The translations under genes and the position numbers were made by a program. Below the pieces are notes generated by a model that saw nothing but the letters and a program-made list of their open reading frames with translations, made no database searches and had not been told where the DNA came from. Below, piece by piece: positions 47,901 to 59,383 of a stretch of DNA of 64,000 nt. The DNA comes from Auriscalpium vulgare (Eukaryota > Basidiomycota > Agaricomycetes > Russulales > Auriscalpiaceae). The stretch covers positions 372,001 to 436,000 of the forward strand of contig JAHBBC010000028.1 in assembly GCA_019915015.1 (NCBI GenBank), written 5' to 3'. The first letter of the stretch is position 1, and every line of letters begins with the position of its first letter.

Positions 47901-47980
47901 AAAGAGCTGAGCTCGACACGCTCGACGTTTAGGCGGCGTGACCTCCCCTTTAGGGAGAAATTGTTGACTAATATCCCCAC
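44971..47980 (-). CDS. PKH1: PDK1 / Pkh-type AGC protein kinase with PH domain
   Basis: Master AGC kinase that phosphorylates activation loops of Ypk/Sch9/Pkc-type kinases at the membrane. ATG 47980 (or 47884, MIKVEAS). A disordered N-terminus of about 150 residues leads to FGEVLGEGAYSTV (Gly loop), EYAIKVLDKGHLKRNNK (catalytic Lys), GVIHRDLKPENLLLDDE, KVTDFGTGKLI (DFG), then AENATKTFVGTAQYVSPELL with the PDK1-type activation site, SSDLWAIGCVIYQMIAG, and RDPLERLGAGPPGS. A low-complexity linker of about 190 residues follows. The last exons give LLFHSPVEETVLKRRTSRLL, ASKGGREFVVLT and TSKSAFFAAENEEAAAAWIE, the C-terminal PH domain, ending NTSARS at 44971. Eight or so short introns. Confidence 0.92.
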
Positions 47981-49675
47981 ACACCTCTTGGTCTTTACCC
48001 CACGCTAATTGGCGATTCCAGGTCAATATGCTCTTCCAACGGTCTTCGTTCCAACCAGCAGCATCCAGCGTTTGTGTGGCGAGCACACCGCCGTGCGACC
48101 GCCGTATTTATGCAGGTCAATGGGTCCTCGTTGCGCGGATCTTAACAAGACGCCCTTCCTCCGTGGTACAGCCCGGCATCTTTTCCTTGCAACGTTGCCG
48201 GACCTGGGCCTGCGGCGGTGGAGTCCTCCGCCTGCACGCCGCGCATGCTTTGCGTGTTGCACTCCACGATCGCCCCCGGCCTCTGCTGCATGGGCCTCAG
48301 GCGACTCCTTTCTCATCCTCGTCCGCGCGATCTGGCTGCCGTTGCCACCTGTTTGTCATCTAGTACTGCTCGCAGGGTCTATTGCTTTGTATGTGACGAC
48401 GCTCAGCCCGGTGCCATCTTTGGCATGCACGTCACCCCCAACCCAACCTCATGTCTATTCCTTTCGCCGATGACGACAAAGATCGAAGTTTCCGGGCAAC
48501 GTGCGCCTATCACAACTCCTGTCCCGGTGTCGCTTGACCGCGTGCTTTTTCGCGCGAGCGGCGCAACTTGCTGACCCCTATGCTCGCACTTCGTGCAGTG
48601 CTTCCATTTCGAAGAGCCCCCGCTGAGTATCCTATATTCCACCTTGGTGTATCGTGTAGCTCACGCGTCTCCGCAGGCGCGTTTTGATGATGCAAGGCGA
48701 CCGGCAGGTGACCGCTGCGCGACTGGTCTAGATGATACACCTGATGCTGCGACACACTCCTTTGGCGCGCGTCCAGGCGCTCGCGTCCTTACAGCTAAAG
48801 CAACCCCGCATTCCCCAGATGCTGCCGGCATCCCCAACGGATCGCATGGTATGTCGTAAGACACACTGTCATGATCGGCTCACATCTACAGGGGTTTCTT
48901 TTCCCATCTCGTGCATCTGTCGGGGGTGAGAAGAGCGGAACAACGGAATGTGGAATGGCCCCGCTGTTACCGGACTGACGGTTGATCTTGGGTTCATTTG
49001 TGCTCGACCGAACAGCACGTTTACCCTGGCTAGCACCTGTAGCAGGATACGAGGACTTAATATCAGCAATATGCAGGGTAGACGACAGGTGGATATGCTG
49101 TTTGAATTTAAGGATTATACTGTCATGTCAAGATAACGAGAATGAGTACAGTGCGGCCTATAAGTCAGAGCATCTCTGGATCCGCAACGAGCCTGGGCCA
49201 AAAGCAAGCGGGTCCTGCAGGCCGCTGTCATGGCTTTTGCATGTATCAAAAGCCACCTCCTGAGCATCAAGCACATGAGCGCACGGATTGATGCTGTGGC
49301 GACAGATACGTGGGTAGTATAGTAGCAAGAATTTCACAACGGCAGGGCGCATGGCTGCACGGGTGTGGAATTCTAGAGATTAGCAGCCGCAGGAACAGGA
49401 TTGAATAGAACTTGGCTCTCACCTGAGCGGCATAACGGTGGCTGCCCTGGAATGCTGGCACGGTGGCAGGTCATGCAACCTAGATCTCATATAACCATCA
49501 ACGGCCACTGAACGCGCCGTTGAAACAATGAGGAAAATCGCACGGTGTACGAGAATGGCGCACGTTTTTGCGAGCGCGACCGCGCGATATGAGGATCTGA
49601 AATACAAGATTTACGACGTACAGTATACAACAGATACGCGCCGACCAATGGATAAAGCGGGAGAGAAATACCAGC
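47981..49675. other. Intergenic, no gene recognised
   Basis: Upstream region of PDK1 and downstream region of the first DUF6534 gene. Open frames under 160 codons on both strands, none with a domain. Confidence 0.45.
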
Positions 49676-51415
49676 CTAGACGGATGCCTCCATCGCATCA
49701 TGTGTCTGTAGGCGGATCATGTCAATCTCAGTGCATGTCCTCGACAAACGGGAGCTAAACACATACGCCCATCGTTGTCAGACGAATGACATCAGGCGTG
49801 GTTTCGTCCGTCAGGCTCCGGGCTTTGAAGGGGTCCGGCATGACATCGTCGCTCATGGGCCCACTGGCAGCCTCGGTATATCTCTTGGAAGGGCGGCTCT
49901 GGCCTGCACTGCGCGTGGAACTCATGGGCAGATCGGGGTGGGATATATGTAGTTGAGAACCGTCTGGTTCGATGCGGCGAAGAGTCGTGCGATTGTTTAA
50001 CGTGACGAGGAGTGTGTTGGAATAGCTGTGGATGCACTCAGCAAGGACAACCTACGCGGTGGCCGGTCGTCTCACATCTTTGAAATGATGAATGATCTGG
50101 AGGCGGATTTAGGACATTGTCAACGCGCTTCGTTCATGGCACTTACGGGACGAAGAAATACGGGTGCGCCTATCAGACGAACGTGTGATCAGCTACGATG
50201 CGCGCGGATGATGCATCGAGGATACTCACTGGAACGGCGGCGTATAGGATGAGAGCTGTAACAGCCACACTTGCTGCGGGAAAGTCAACGCTTATGCAAC
50301 AATTAGTACAGGAATTTTGGCTGCTCACCAGACACGATGTTCGTTTCGATCGTGAGGCGCACGAGTCTAGAAATCAATCGATGTGAGGAAGGATGATGCG
50401 GGTTCCGAGCACGAAGAAGCTGAGAATGTATGAGCAATGTGGGGAGGCCAGACTCTGGGGCCTCTCGGAGAGGCCAGTGCCAGACTCACCAAGATAGTCA
50501 TCGAAGTTGCAATCAGGACGTCCGCGACCGCATCTCCCAGGAGCCAAAGCTATAACCTCAGCGGTCAGGCAACGCTATAAAGTCGAACTGTTCCCATACA
50601 TAAACTAGTGTTTCAGTAATTTTTGCGTGTGTGGCCTCTACACCAGGGTGAAGAAAGCCCTTCGCGTAGCTCAGCATCGGGTGCAAGTTGAGATTTTGGC
50701 AAGTTGCGTACCTGTATTCCAGACCCTATACCACCGATCGCTTGTAGCAGCGAGATCTGCGGACTTCGATTGAGCGATACAGAAATTGTCACCGTATAAG
50801 TATTATCTCACCACCGAGATTAAGATCGTAAGCCACCAAAGGGACTTGTTCAACGTCGAGATACGATGGCAGAAAAACACCTGTATAATGAAGGTGACGA
50901 TGCCGCTGACGAAAGGAACATTCATGGGAGAGTATTGTGGCTTTAAGAGGACTTCGAAGTGCCCCCATCCCGAACCAAACCAATGGTACATATCGACGCC
51001 ATTTAGCGCAGTTTGGACGGTCTCGATGGCAAATATTCCATACACTGGGCAGGCCTGTCAGCGCAAAGCCCATCTGCGAACGAGTGCACACTTACCAAGG
51101 ACCTTGAGAAACTTTCGGTCGTCGGGGAACGATAGATTGTACATATCTGGAAACTATCAGTCGGTGGTACGTCCTCGAGACAGGTGTGATGCACGCACAA
51201 ACTTGAAGAACCAAAGCACCGTAAAGGCACCAATTCCCTAGCGAACCGAAAAGCTAGGGTACGGAATGAGAAAGAGAAACGAGAGCGGAATAGAACAACG
51301 CACGATAGGGGCGGTTCTGATTCCAGATTTCGTTCAGGCGGAGAACAATGATGACGAGAGAAACCACATACGTTGAGGCCATGTTCACCATGGGCGCCGT
51401 AGGAGAGCTCGACAT
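49676..51415 (-). CDS. DUF6534 membrane protein, copy 1
   Basis: Seven-helix-like membrane protein of the DUF6534 family, greatly expanded in mushroom-forming fungi; function unknown. ATG 51415 (MSSSPTAPMVNMAST) followed by an intron. Then LFGSLGNWCLYGALVIQV, SFPDDRKFLKVLG-like residues, and YGIFAIETVQTALNGVDMYH (about 51040) with HWFGSGWGHFE. Then MNVPFVSGIVTFIIQVFFCH, RISTLNKSLWWLTILI, LLGDAVADVLIATSMTIL, RLVRLTIETNIVSG, AASVAVTALILYAAVPV, and YSNTLLVTLNNRTTLRRI near the end. A last small exon (DAMEASV, stop at 49676) is shared with copy 2. The spliced product appears intact. It sits in tandem orientation with copy 2 at 56538-58277. Confidence 0.85.
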
Positions 51416-51529
51416 TGCAGCGGAAAACTCCCGGCTAGCCGTAGTATGTGTGGGGTAATCGAGCGAGACCCGGTCGAAAGCAAGGTCGTGCCTGCGGCTT
51501 TATAGTTGCGCTGGACTTCATCAGCGCGT

Positions 51530-52310
51530 TCCTGTCGTGGCTGTTTCATTAGATCAGAATAGCCTCAGCATCAAGCAACGAGCCCATGGAGTTGACGCTG
51601 CGAGTGACAGATATGTAAATTCAGATCATCCGCGGGCTGCAGAGCAATTCGCGGCTGCTAGAAGCAGTTGCGGGCGCAAAGGAGGAGAAGTAGACAGAAT
51701 ACAGGCAGTGATCTTCGTGTGTTTCACAGCGCGAACCAAAGAGGACACCTAAAGAAGTAAGCTATCAATAATACAGCCTGATGACCTTCAGTAAGTTACG
51801 CCAGTAACGCCACCGGCGCCATTCGATCAAATAGCATATACCCATTGACTCACGTCGAAGAACAAAGTGTTGATTGAAACAAGGAGAAGAAGCGCACAGT
51901 GTATGAGTAAGTGCGCAGTTCCGAGCGCTTGGATTCCGGAACAAGCTCTAAAACCTGCAGGATACATGATGGACTTCGCAAACGTTACTTAACGAAGAAA
52001 ATACGCACCAACCAGCTGAAAGGGCTCCCAGTTAAGTATGCCGACGGAAAGCCTCGATCGCATCGTCACAACCGGCGCCGCCAGGGAGGGCGGAAGGCGA
52101 AAAAACGCAGTCTTGAAGCAGGAGAAATATGATGAAGCCTGCCGACTCCACCGGCCGCTGTGACCACCTCTGTCTTCCTCTCGTAGATGCTGCTGATGAC
52201 CACAGTCGCCGAGCAGTCTGCGCATTTCAGCGAGATGGTGCGGCTTTCGGAACTTGTCCGACGGGCCCACTGGGCCGACGTCGTGGCGGTGCACTGTCAC
52301 ATGTCACACG
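51530..52310 (-). repeat. Degenerate unit upstream of DUF6534 copy 1
   Basis: This segment recurs, diverged, at 55930-56470 and 58330-59080. Shared blocks include a GTGATCATCAG-like stretch, a GTTGGTGCGTA-like donor region and TACTCATACACTG...TTCTTCTC. On the minus strand a hydrophobic segment (LLLFVSTIFDVGQSVFAILI in the 56-kb copy) suggests the remains of a membrane protein gene, but in this copy frames are broken by stops. I cannot name the parent gene. Confidence 0.5.
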
Positions 52311-52853
52311 GTGCGCAACCTCTCTCAGCCTCTCCCATCGCGCACGGCGCACCTACCATTTCGCCAACACTGCCGATACTCATGATTCAGCTCGACCCAC
52401 ACCACTGTGACCAGCGCCCATGTGATCCCCTCCGGTGTACTTTACCTTTCTTCATTGCATTCGTCTACGACAACGCCTGACAACGCACGATCCTCATCCG
52501 AGCGCCCCGAATGCTGGCGCAGTCGATCTTACACGTGCGTTTAGGCTATATCGTTGCGCAGGACATACTACATAGTGATAGCTGATCTTTGTAGTGCCCG
52601 GTGCGGAGACCGGTCGCCGTTTCGTCAATACAAGAATTCATTATTTTCGCTGTTCAGCACCTTCGCAACCGCTCGTACAGATATTGAACAGGCTTTCCAC
52701 TCTCTTCGCAATCACGCTGTTGTGAATCTTCGAATACAGAGTTGCCTTGTATCAGGCAAACCAGTGTGCTTTCAACCCGTGCGGCTTTGTATTGGGAGGT
52801 ATATGATGCGCACCCACAGCGGAGGACCTTCCTCTGTATTGCCATAGCTCGAC

Positions 52854-54504
52854 ATGCAGCGTTTCTACACCACCTATGCAGCAGACTCCTCTTATCTTTC
52901 TACAGTCGGATCTGAGCCACTCTCGCTACCGCCGGTCGCTCCCCACCCACCATCTGAGTCGACCATTGTCGAGCCTCATGCTCAGTACGTTGCTGTTGAA
53001 CAAGCTTTATTTCTATTGAACTGACCATGTGTAACTCGTCACAGAGCTTTTACCCAAGACGAGCTAGACAGCTGGAATGGCCCTACACCGCAGCCCGTCG
53101 CCGGGAGCAGCAGGCTTTCGTTTTCTCGGTTAGTTCTGACTTTTCAAAACAGAACAAAACAAAAACTAATAGTTGCACGAAAGTAGATCTGATGCGCTTG
53201 AATGTTCTCGGGACGTCTTGCGTACACCCGGGAGTGCTCTTGCTCAGGATTTTCTCCATACATCACTATATCTTCGGATGATCCCTACCAGTATCCCGCC
53301 TCAACATCAAACTGGCCTAACAACCTGCCCTCTCTGCCGACCCTGGACGTCGCACGGCACGGACGTGATGCAGATTCAACCGCATCCTTGACCAACATTT
53401 TTCGGGCCCACTATCCTTCGTCGCTGTCTGCGTATCTTGCACAGTCATACCGTGATCTTCCTACCTTGGACTCTCCAATCGTACCTGGACGCTTGCGCCA
53501 GGATGCCGCCTTCACGTTGCAATCTGCCGACACTACAAGTCAGACGGCCTCGTCGTACTTGGGCTCGTCATCAGAAACTCTAGTGTCTTCACGCACCTCA
53601 CCGGACTACAAGTACGCACTTGAATATGAGCCGTCATCTTCTCACACTACGACGGGTATTCGCCCGCGGAGTTCCGCTGCGCACTCCTCCGCAGCTAGCT
53701 CACATCCCCCCGGAGGGGCCACAACCGGTCCAATTCTACCCACAGTGACAGGGAAACGGAGGCGCAGAGCATCTGTACACCTGCTCGAGTCTGCCGCCAG
53801 CTCCTATCCGGACGTTCAGATTGATTCACAGACGGTGCCTTTACCGGCCCGCAAGAGGCAACGCATCTCGGACGGCGATTTTGCTGCAGCTCCCAACGTA
53901 GGATCCAGCGCAACAGCGATTGTCGAACCTAGTACAATCGTCGAGTCTGTCGCTCTGTTCATCCCAGCTTCTGTCGTCGAGCAGAGCTCTGTCGGAGTTG
54001 CTGATACTCTGCCTGCCGGGGGTAGCAGGCCTAGACGGACTCGAGATGCGGAAGCCAACAGGAAGGGGACCGCGGAGTGGCATAGGCAGAGAAAAAATGC
54101 TTTGAACTCGATAAGGGCACGTATGGGGGTATCTCCGGAGCTGACGTCCGTTGATGGATCGAATGAAGGTGCGCGCGTCGAGTCCTGTGTAGTGACCGTC
54201 ATTTATGTTGTAATTGTAGCGGCCCTACGCGTTGAGAAGCTCGAGACGCCCTGTGGCCCTTGCGACAATCTTGTAATGTTGATCCGCATCTCTCACATGA
54301 CGAAGCCATCCTGAAAAGTGAGTGACTGTTACTACTACTATCGCTTGCAGAGGTCAAGTTTCACGAACAAGTGCAGTTTCCAGTGTTGTAATGAAGCTAC
54401 AAGACCAAGCCCGAGAGCTGAAGGACAAAGATACAATCATTGAGACGCTCGAATCTACGGTGATCCGATTGCGGGAGAGCCTCAGGCATGTACTCTCCAG
54501 CTAA
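52854..54504 (+). CDS. A3: diverged bHLH-like/coiled-coil paralog
   Basis: Third full copy of gene A. ATG 52854 (MQRFYTTYAADSSYLSTVGS); exon 2 has AFTQDELDSWNGPTPQPVAG; the long exon 3 has ARHGRDADSTASLTNIF, PTVTGKRRRRASVHLLESAA and the basic stretch RRTRDAEANRKGTAEWHRQR, then KNALNSIRARMGVSPELTS. Exon 4 (acceptor GTTGAG at about 54235) reads EARDALWPLRQSCNVDPHLS, and exon 5 ends with the coil KLQDQARELKDKDTIIETLE, stopping at 54504. At the start of exon 3 (53187-53280) the frame that follows exon 2 in phase differs by one base from the frame of the rest. So either this copy is broken or an unusual splice is used. Exon structure and phases elsewhere equal those of A1/A2. B3 faces it 49 bp away. 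Confidence 0.55.
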
Positions 54505-54553
54505 GTACCTAGCTACCTTTACCGTTTATTACACAAAGCATAGTGTCCCCCAC

Positions 54554-55043
54554 TCACGCTAGGGGTATATAGTACGGCGGCAAGGGTTTACCGAGCTTCT
54601 TTGCTAGCTCGAGTATGTCGGCATCCAGTCCCTTGATCTGAGCCTTTAGGCTGAGAAGTCCTCGCAGGACTTCGTCGCTGCGTTTCTGATCACCCTCCCC
54701 ATGAACTTGTTCATGGTCAGCATCAATCTGCCGGGTTCAATGTCAATGATCATCAAAGCTCACGTCAGCGAAATATTACCAGCAGAGCAACCCTTTCGAA
54801 CTCTGCTTCCACCCTTTCCCATCCAAGTTCTCTGGGCGAAGCACGGGTAAGCACTGTCGAAATACAAGGTCAGCGAGCCACCAGTACAAGGGAGGCTTCA
54901 CATATATGCATGCCTTCGTCAATGGCACTTTGAGAGAACCCATGAGCCATTAGCTCCTCTCTAGTCCTAGGGATGGGGTTGTCGTCACGCGTCGAGTCTG
55001 TATTATCAGGTTCGGCTTGATTGCAACGTGTTGGCGTCGACAT
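54554..55043 (-). CDS. B3: diverged family-B protein, partner of A3
   Basis: ATG 55043 (MSTPTRCNQAEPDNTDST). The family block is kept as PIPRTREELMAHGFSQSAID then EGMHI. The first intron starts GTGAAG and ends TTTCGACAG. The middle exon reads VLTRASPRELGWERVEAEFE. An intron of about 70 bp (GTAATA...GGCAG) leads to the last exon: EGDQKRSDEVLRGLLSLKAQ then IKGLDADILELAKKLGKP, ending LPPYYIPLA at 54554. All three exons join in phase without stops, so this diverged copy defines the gene structure best. Its distance from B1/B2 yet conserved ends (LP-x-Y-x-P) argues for selection at protein level. Confidence 0.6.
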
Positions 55044-55077
55044 TTAGGGTAGATAGAGGCGCGGCCGCGCGGGTAGA

Positions 55078-55907
55078 TTATTCTGGGGCTACGATATCAG
55101 GAAGCGAAAGACACGCCTCAAGAAATATACCGAAAGTGAAGAGAATGTGCAGGTGTTGATGCGCAAGAACAATCGTAGAATATATATCATGGCTCCCAGC
55201 GCCCACGGTTGTGTTAGGGAAGCCCATAAGCGTAAAGACAATAAGAAGGCATCGCCGTCCTGTGACTCGACAACTATGTTCAGGTAGCTCTTGAGGCAAA
55301 ACAATACCGCCAGGAGAAAAGACGAGTGGGTCGAGCGAAGCATGAAGTACATTACAATACGTGAAACACCGTGCTGAAGCTGTCGAGGTATACACGGCAA
55401 CCAAAGTGACGGCTTCTTTGACACAGGAGGACGAGACTCCTCGTGTTCTCATGATGACAAGGCGGCGCGGACAATAGCCCTAGTGCGTCTGACTCTGACG
55501 CCAGTTTTTAGCCGCTGCGTGACGACAGGGTATTGTTTGAGGCCATTTACATACCCCAGCAACGCAGCCAGCAATTCACGGAACGACTGTCTTCCGCGCA
55601 AGGTCGGCAGTAGCGAGACCATTCCACTGCCAGTGAGTGTTGCCGCCATTTGTACTAGGTGCAGCTCCAATTGTATAGAGGAGCGGCAGCACCTCCTGGT
55701 ATGCGCAGCGACTAGGATTGTTATAAACCCACGGCGTGCACTCAGCAGGCTGATAAAATGAAGCGAGTAAAGTCGAAGTACGCTGGATGGTGGGTGGAGT
55801 TGGAGGCGCAGGAGATAATCGAGCGGCATCGCCCGGACGGCCCGGCCCGGAGTCGACCCTAGTACTAGTAGACAGAATCCAGGCAGTGATCTTTGTGTGT
55901 GAACCAA
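55078..55907 (-). other. Unassigned open region
   Basis: Two adjoining minus-strand frames (55907-55449, 152 codons; 55452-55078, 124 codons) contain hydrophobic runs such as YSLHFISLLSA and LHILFTFGIFLEACL. They may be the worn remains of a membrane protein gene, but I found no consistent splice chain or family motif. Confidence 0.25.
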
Positions 55908-55929
55908 AGGAGAGCACCTCAGGAAGCAA

Positions 55930-56470
55930 GCAATTAAGACAATCTGATGTCCTTCAGTAAGTTATGGCAGTAACGCCACTGGCACCATGCGATCAAGATA
56001 GCAAATACCGATTGACCCACGTCGAAGATGGTTGAAACAAAGAGAAGAAGCGCAGTGTATGAGTAACGAGAGGGCGGCCGCTGCACAGTTCCGAGCGCTC
56101 AGAACAAGCTCCAAAGCCTGCAGGGTACATAAATGCGCTTCGCAAGCATAAACGTGAAGAGAATACACACCAGTCAGCTCCCGGATATGCCGACGGAACC
56201 TCTACCGCAGCAGAACAGAACCGGCGCCAAGGAGGGGGACTCGGAGGCAACAACGAACGTGCAAGCATGAGAAATATGATGAGAGCATGCCAACTCGTTG
56301 TGGATGCAGCGCCTGATTATCACAGTCGCAGAGTAGGTTGGTGTGCGCAATGGCACTGGGCAGGCTGACACGGCGGTGCGACGTGCCGATCGGCGCCGGC
56401 ACGGAGGGTCAGCTGACCGGGCCGGAGTCGACTCCGAGATCTCCGAAGACGCCACTCAGCAGACATGATG
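55930..56470 (-). repeat. Solitary copy of the degenerate DUF6534-flank unit
   Basis: Related to 51530-52310 and 58330-59080, but here it is just downstream of DUF6534 copy 2, with no DUF6534 gene of its own on its 3' side. The stretch coding LLLFVSTIFDVGQSVFAILI on the minus strand is open in this copy. It is probably a remnant of a deleted tandem unit. Confidence 0.5.
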
Positions 56471-56537
56471 GAGTCTCGCAAGCCGCGTAGCTGCTCAATA
56501 AAAAGCTTCGGACTGCCATACACGAAGAAATGCCCGC

Positions 56538-58277
56538 CTAAACGGATGTCTCCATCGCATCGCGTTTCTGTAGGCGGTTGATGACGATATCAGTGTATTT
56601 ACTAGACAGGATGAAGCGGACAACACATACGTTCATCGTTGTCAGATGAATAATATCAGGATTGGTCTTGTCCAGGCTCTGGAGCTTGAAGGCGTCCGGA
56701 ATGGCATCGTCGCTCATGTGTCGCTCGTCTGTAACTCGCTTCGAAGAGCGGCTATGAACTGCAATTTGTAGAGAGCTTGCGGGCACATCAGGGTTATAAG
56801 ATGTAGACCCATTTCGATCTATGCTGCGAATAGCCTTGCGGTTGTTCAAGGTGACGAGCAATGTGTTGGAATAGCTGTGAGTGCATTCAGCAAGCGTCTC
56901 CTATGTCTGTGGCCGCTCGACTGACATCTTGGATACGGTGAACGCCCTGGAATACGAGACGATGTGAAGAAATCAGAGAATCTTCAGTGCGCCTCGATGA
57001 AGAAACTCACGGGATGAAGAAATACGGGTGAGCCTATTAGTTGGATGTGTGCTTAGCGACACGTGTGCGCGGATGCTGCGTAGAACACACTGACCGGAAT
57101 GGCAGCGTATAAGATGAGAGTGATGACCGCCACACTGGCTGCAGGATGTGTCAATGTATCCTCAATATTTGATGCCAACCGGCTGCTCACCGGATACGAT
57201 ATTTGTTTCAATGGTGAGGCGCACGAGTTTAGAGAGAACTCGATTTGAGGAGGGGAAATGCGGGTTCCGAACACGAAGCAGCTGACAACGACCTATTTTA
57301 TTAGCGGTACGGAGCGAAAGGCTGCCAGACCCACCAAGATGGTCATCGAAGTTGCAATCATGACGTCGGCGACCGCGTCTCCCAGAAGCCAGAGCTATGA
57401 AGATCCCAGTCCGCTAAGCGCTTCAGAGCCTGGGGAATCGAAATTTGTCACATACATAAACCAGTATCTTCGTTCTCTTGATATACTCTGGAGAGGGTTT
57501 AGTCAAGCCCTTCGTGCACTTCAGCGCCGGTTGCCAAATGAGCACAGACAAGAAGCATACCTGGATCCCAGACCCCATGCCACCGATTGCCTGTAGCAGC
57601 GAAATCTGCAGGCTTCGGGTCAGCGATACAAGCCAATGTCCACCGAGAAGAGCCTACCAGGGCAATCAAGATGGTGAGCCACCACAGGGACTTATTCAAT
57701 GTCGAGATGCGATGGCAGAAGAATACTTGGATAATGAAGGAGACGATTCCGCTGACGAAAGGAACGTCCATAGGAGAGTAATTTCCGTTTGATATGGCGC
57801 TAACGTTGCCCCACCCTGACCCAAACCAATGGTAGAGATCGACACCATTGAGTGCAGTCTGGACAGTTTCGATGGCAAATATGCCATACACTGCGCAATG
57901 CCGTCAGCGTGACCGACAATTGCGAAATTCTAACGCTGTGCACTTACCGAGAATCTTGAGGAGTTTTCTGTCGTCGGGGAATGATATGTTGTACGTATCT
58001 GCAAGTCACCGGTCAATGGTCATTGGTGCGCCGCTTTAAAGACGGTGGGATGTACGTACAGACTTGGATAACTAGAGCACCGTAGAGGCACCAGTTTCCC
58101 AGCGAACCGAAAAGCTATGAGTCGGAACTGAGCAGGAGAAGTGTGCGCAAAGATAGAACGTACAAGGGGAGCGGTTCTGCCACCAGACTACATTCAGGTG
58201 CAGAGCAGTGTGATGAAGGGCGAAAGCACATACGCTGAGGCCATGTTCACCATGGGCGGCGTAGGAGAGCTCGACAT
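56538..58277 (-). CDS. DUF6534 membrane protein, copy 2
   Basis: Paralog of the gene at 49676-51415, same orientation and exon plan. ATG 58277 (MSSSPTAPMVNMAS). Exons read LFGSLGNWCLYGALVIQ, DTYNISFPDDRKLLKIL, VYGIFAIETVQTALNGVDLY, MDVPFVSGIVSFIIQVFFCH, RISTLNKSLWWLTILIALVG, LLGDAVADVMIATSMTIL-like residues near 57350-57400, PAASVAVITLILYAAIPV, and NTLLVTLNNRKAIRSIDRNG. The last small exon (KRDAMETSV) ends at 56538. The helices and the LNNR motif are kept, so it is likely functional. A shared promoter-side unit lies upstream at 58330-59080. Confidence 0.85.
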
Positions 58278-58329
58278 TGCAGCGCGGAGAATTCCCAACT
58301 AGCCGTATATCGAGCAAGGACCCGTCGAA

Positions 58330-59080
58330 AGCAAGTCTGTGTCTGCGGCTTTATATAGTTGCGCCTGAGATCTACCGGCGCGTTCCCGTCGTGATTCTAC
58401 ATGCATCAGAATACACCCTAAGCATCAAGCAACGAGTGCATGGAGTGATGCTGAGAGCGACAGATACGCAGGTATCGTTGCACCAAATGTCGTCCGCGGG
58501 CTTGCGGACCACTGAAAATTGTTGTGGGTACAGAGGACGAGTATTAGACAGAACGCCGGCTCTCACCAGAAGTCATATGGCCTTCTTGTGTTTCAAAGCG
58601 TGAACGAAAGAGGACGCATGAGGAAGTGATCAGCTAAGGATACTACAACCTGATATGAGGTACCGGGCAGGCACGCCACCGGCCTCATGAGATTGCTTAT
58701 ACGTATCAACGTTAACATGAACACACGTCAAAGAACGTCAGAGAACTCATTGATCCGAGGAGGAGAAGCGCACGGTGTACGGGAGGCATGCGCAGTTGCG
58801 AGCGCTTGGAAACCTGCAGGCGATACATGAACGCACGTCGCAAACGTTTCGGAGGTGGACATAATAGCTACGCACCAACGAGCTGCAGAGACGATCGACA
58901 GTACTTGTCATGCAGACGTCCGAGTCGACGGAAGGCCGTCAAAATGGCCGGCGGGGCGCCTATCCTATGCCGCTCACCCGATATCATCTTCCTCTCCAGG
59001 GATCGTCGACGTAGCTGATGATCACAGTCTCCGAGCTGTCTGGTATGCGCGCAGCGAGATTAAGTAGTCGACCTTGCCGC
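58330..59080 (-). repeat. Degenerate unit upstream of DUF6534 copy 2
   Basis: The third copy of the flank unit, in the same position relative to DUF6534 copy 2 as 51530-52310 is to copy 1. So the duplicated block was 'flank + DUF6534' of roughly 2.6 kb. No intact coding frame is recognised. 59080-59383 holds nothing further that I can identify. Confidence 0.5.
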
Positions 59081-59383
59081 ACGGAAGACAAGTTGGGCGC
59101 CGGGCATCGCCGGGCCCGGGGAAGTTCACACGCTCTGGAGCTTTTAAGTACTCGAAACGCACCCCAGGAGTCGTAACCTCCGATGCAGGATCGTGAGGCT
59201 CGCCATGAGCTCGTGCGGCGGGACCGTGACAGTGGCGGAGAGGCGCAAACAGCAAATGTGCGCAAAAAGAACAAAAGCATATATTCATTGTGACTCAGGG
59301 AGAGACCTTGGCGAGCAAGGTAATAATTTACGACGCCTACTTCAAGGCTACGTATGCACACTGTATGTGCATGCTGACGTCAA

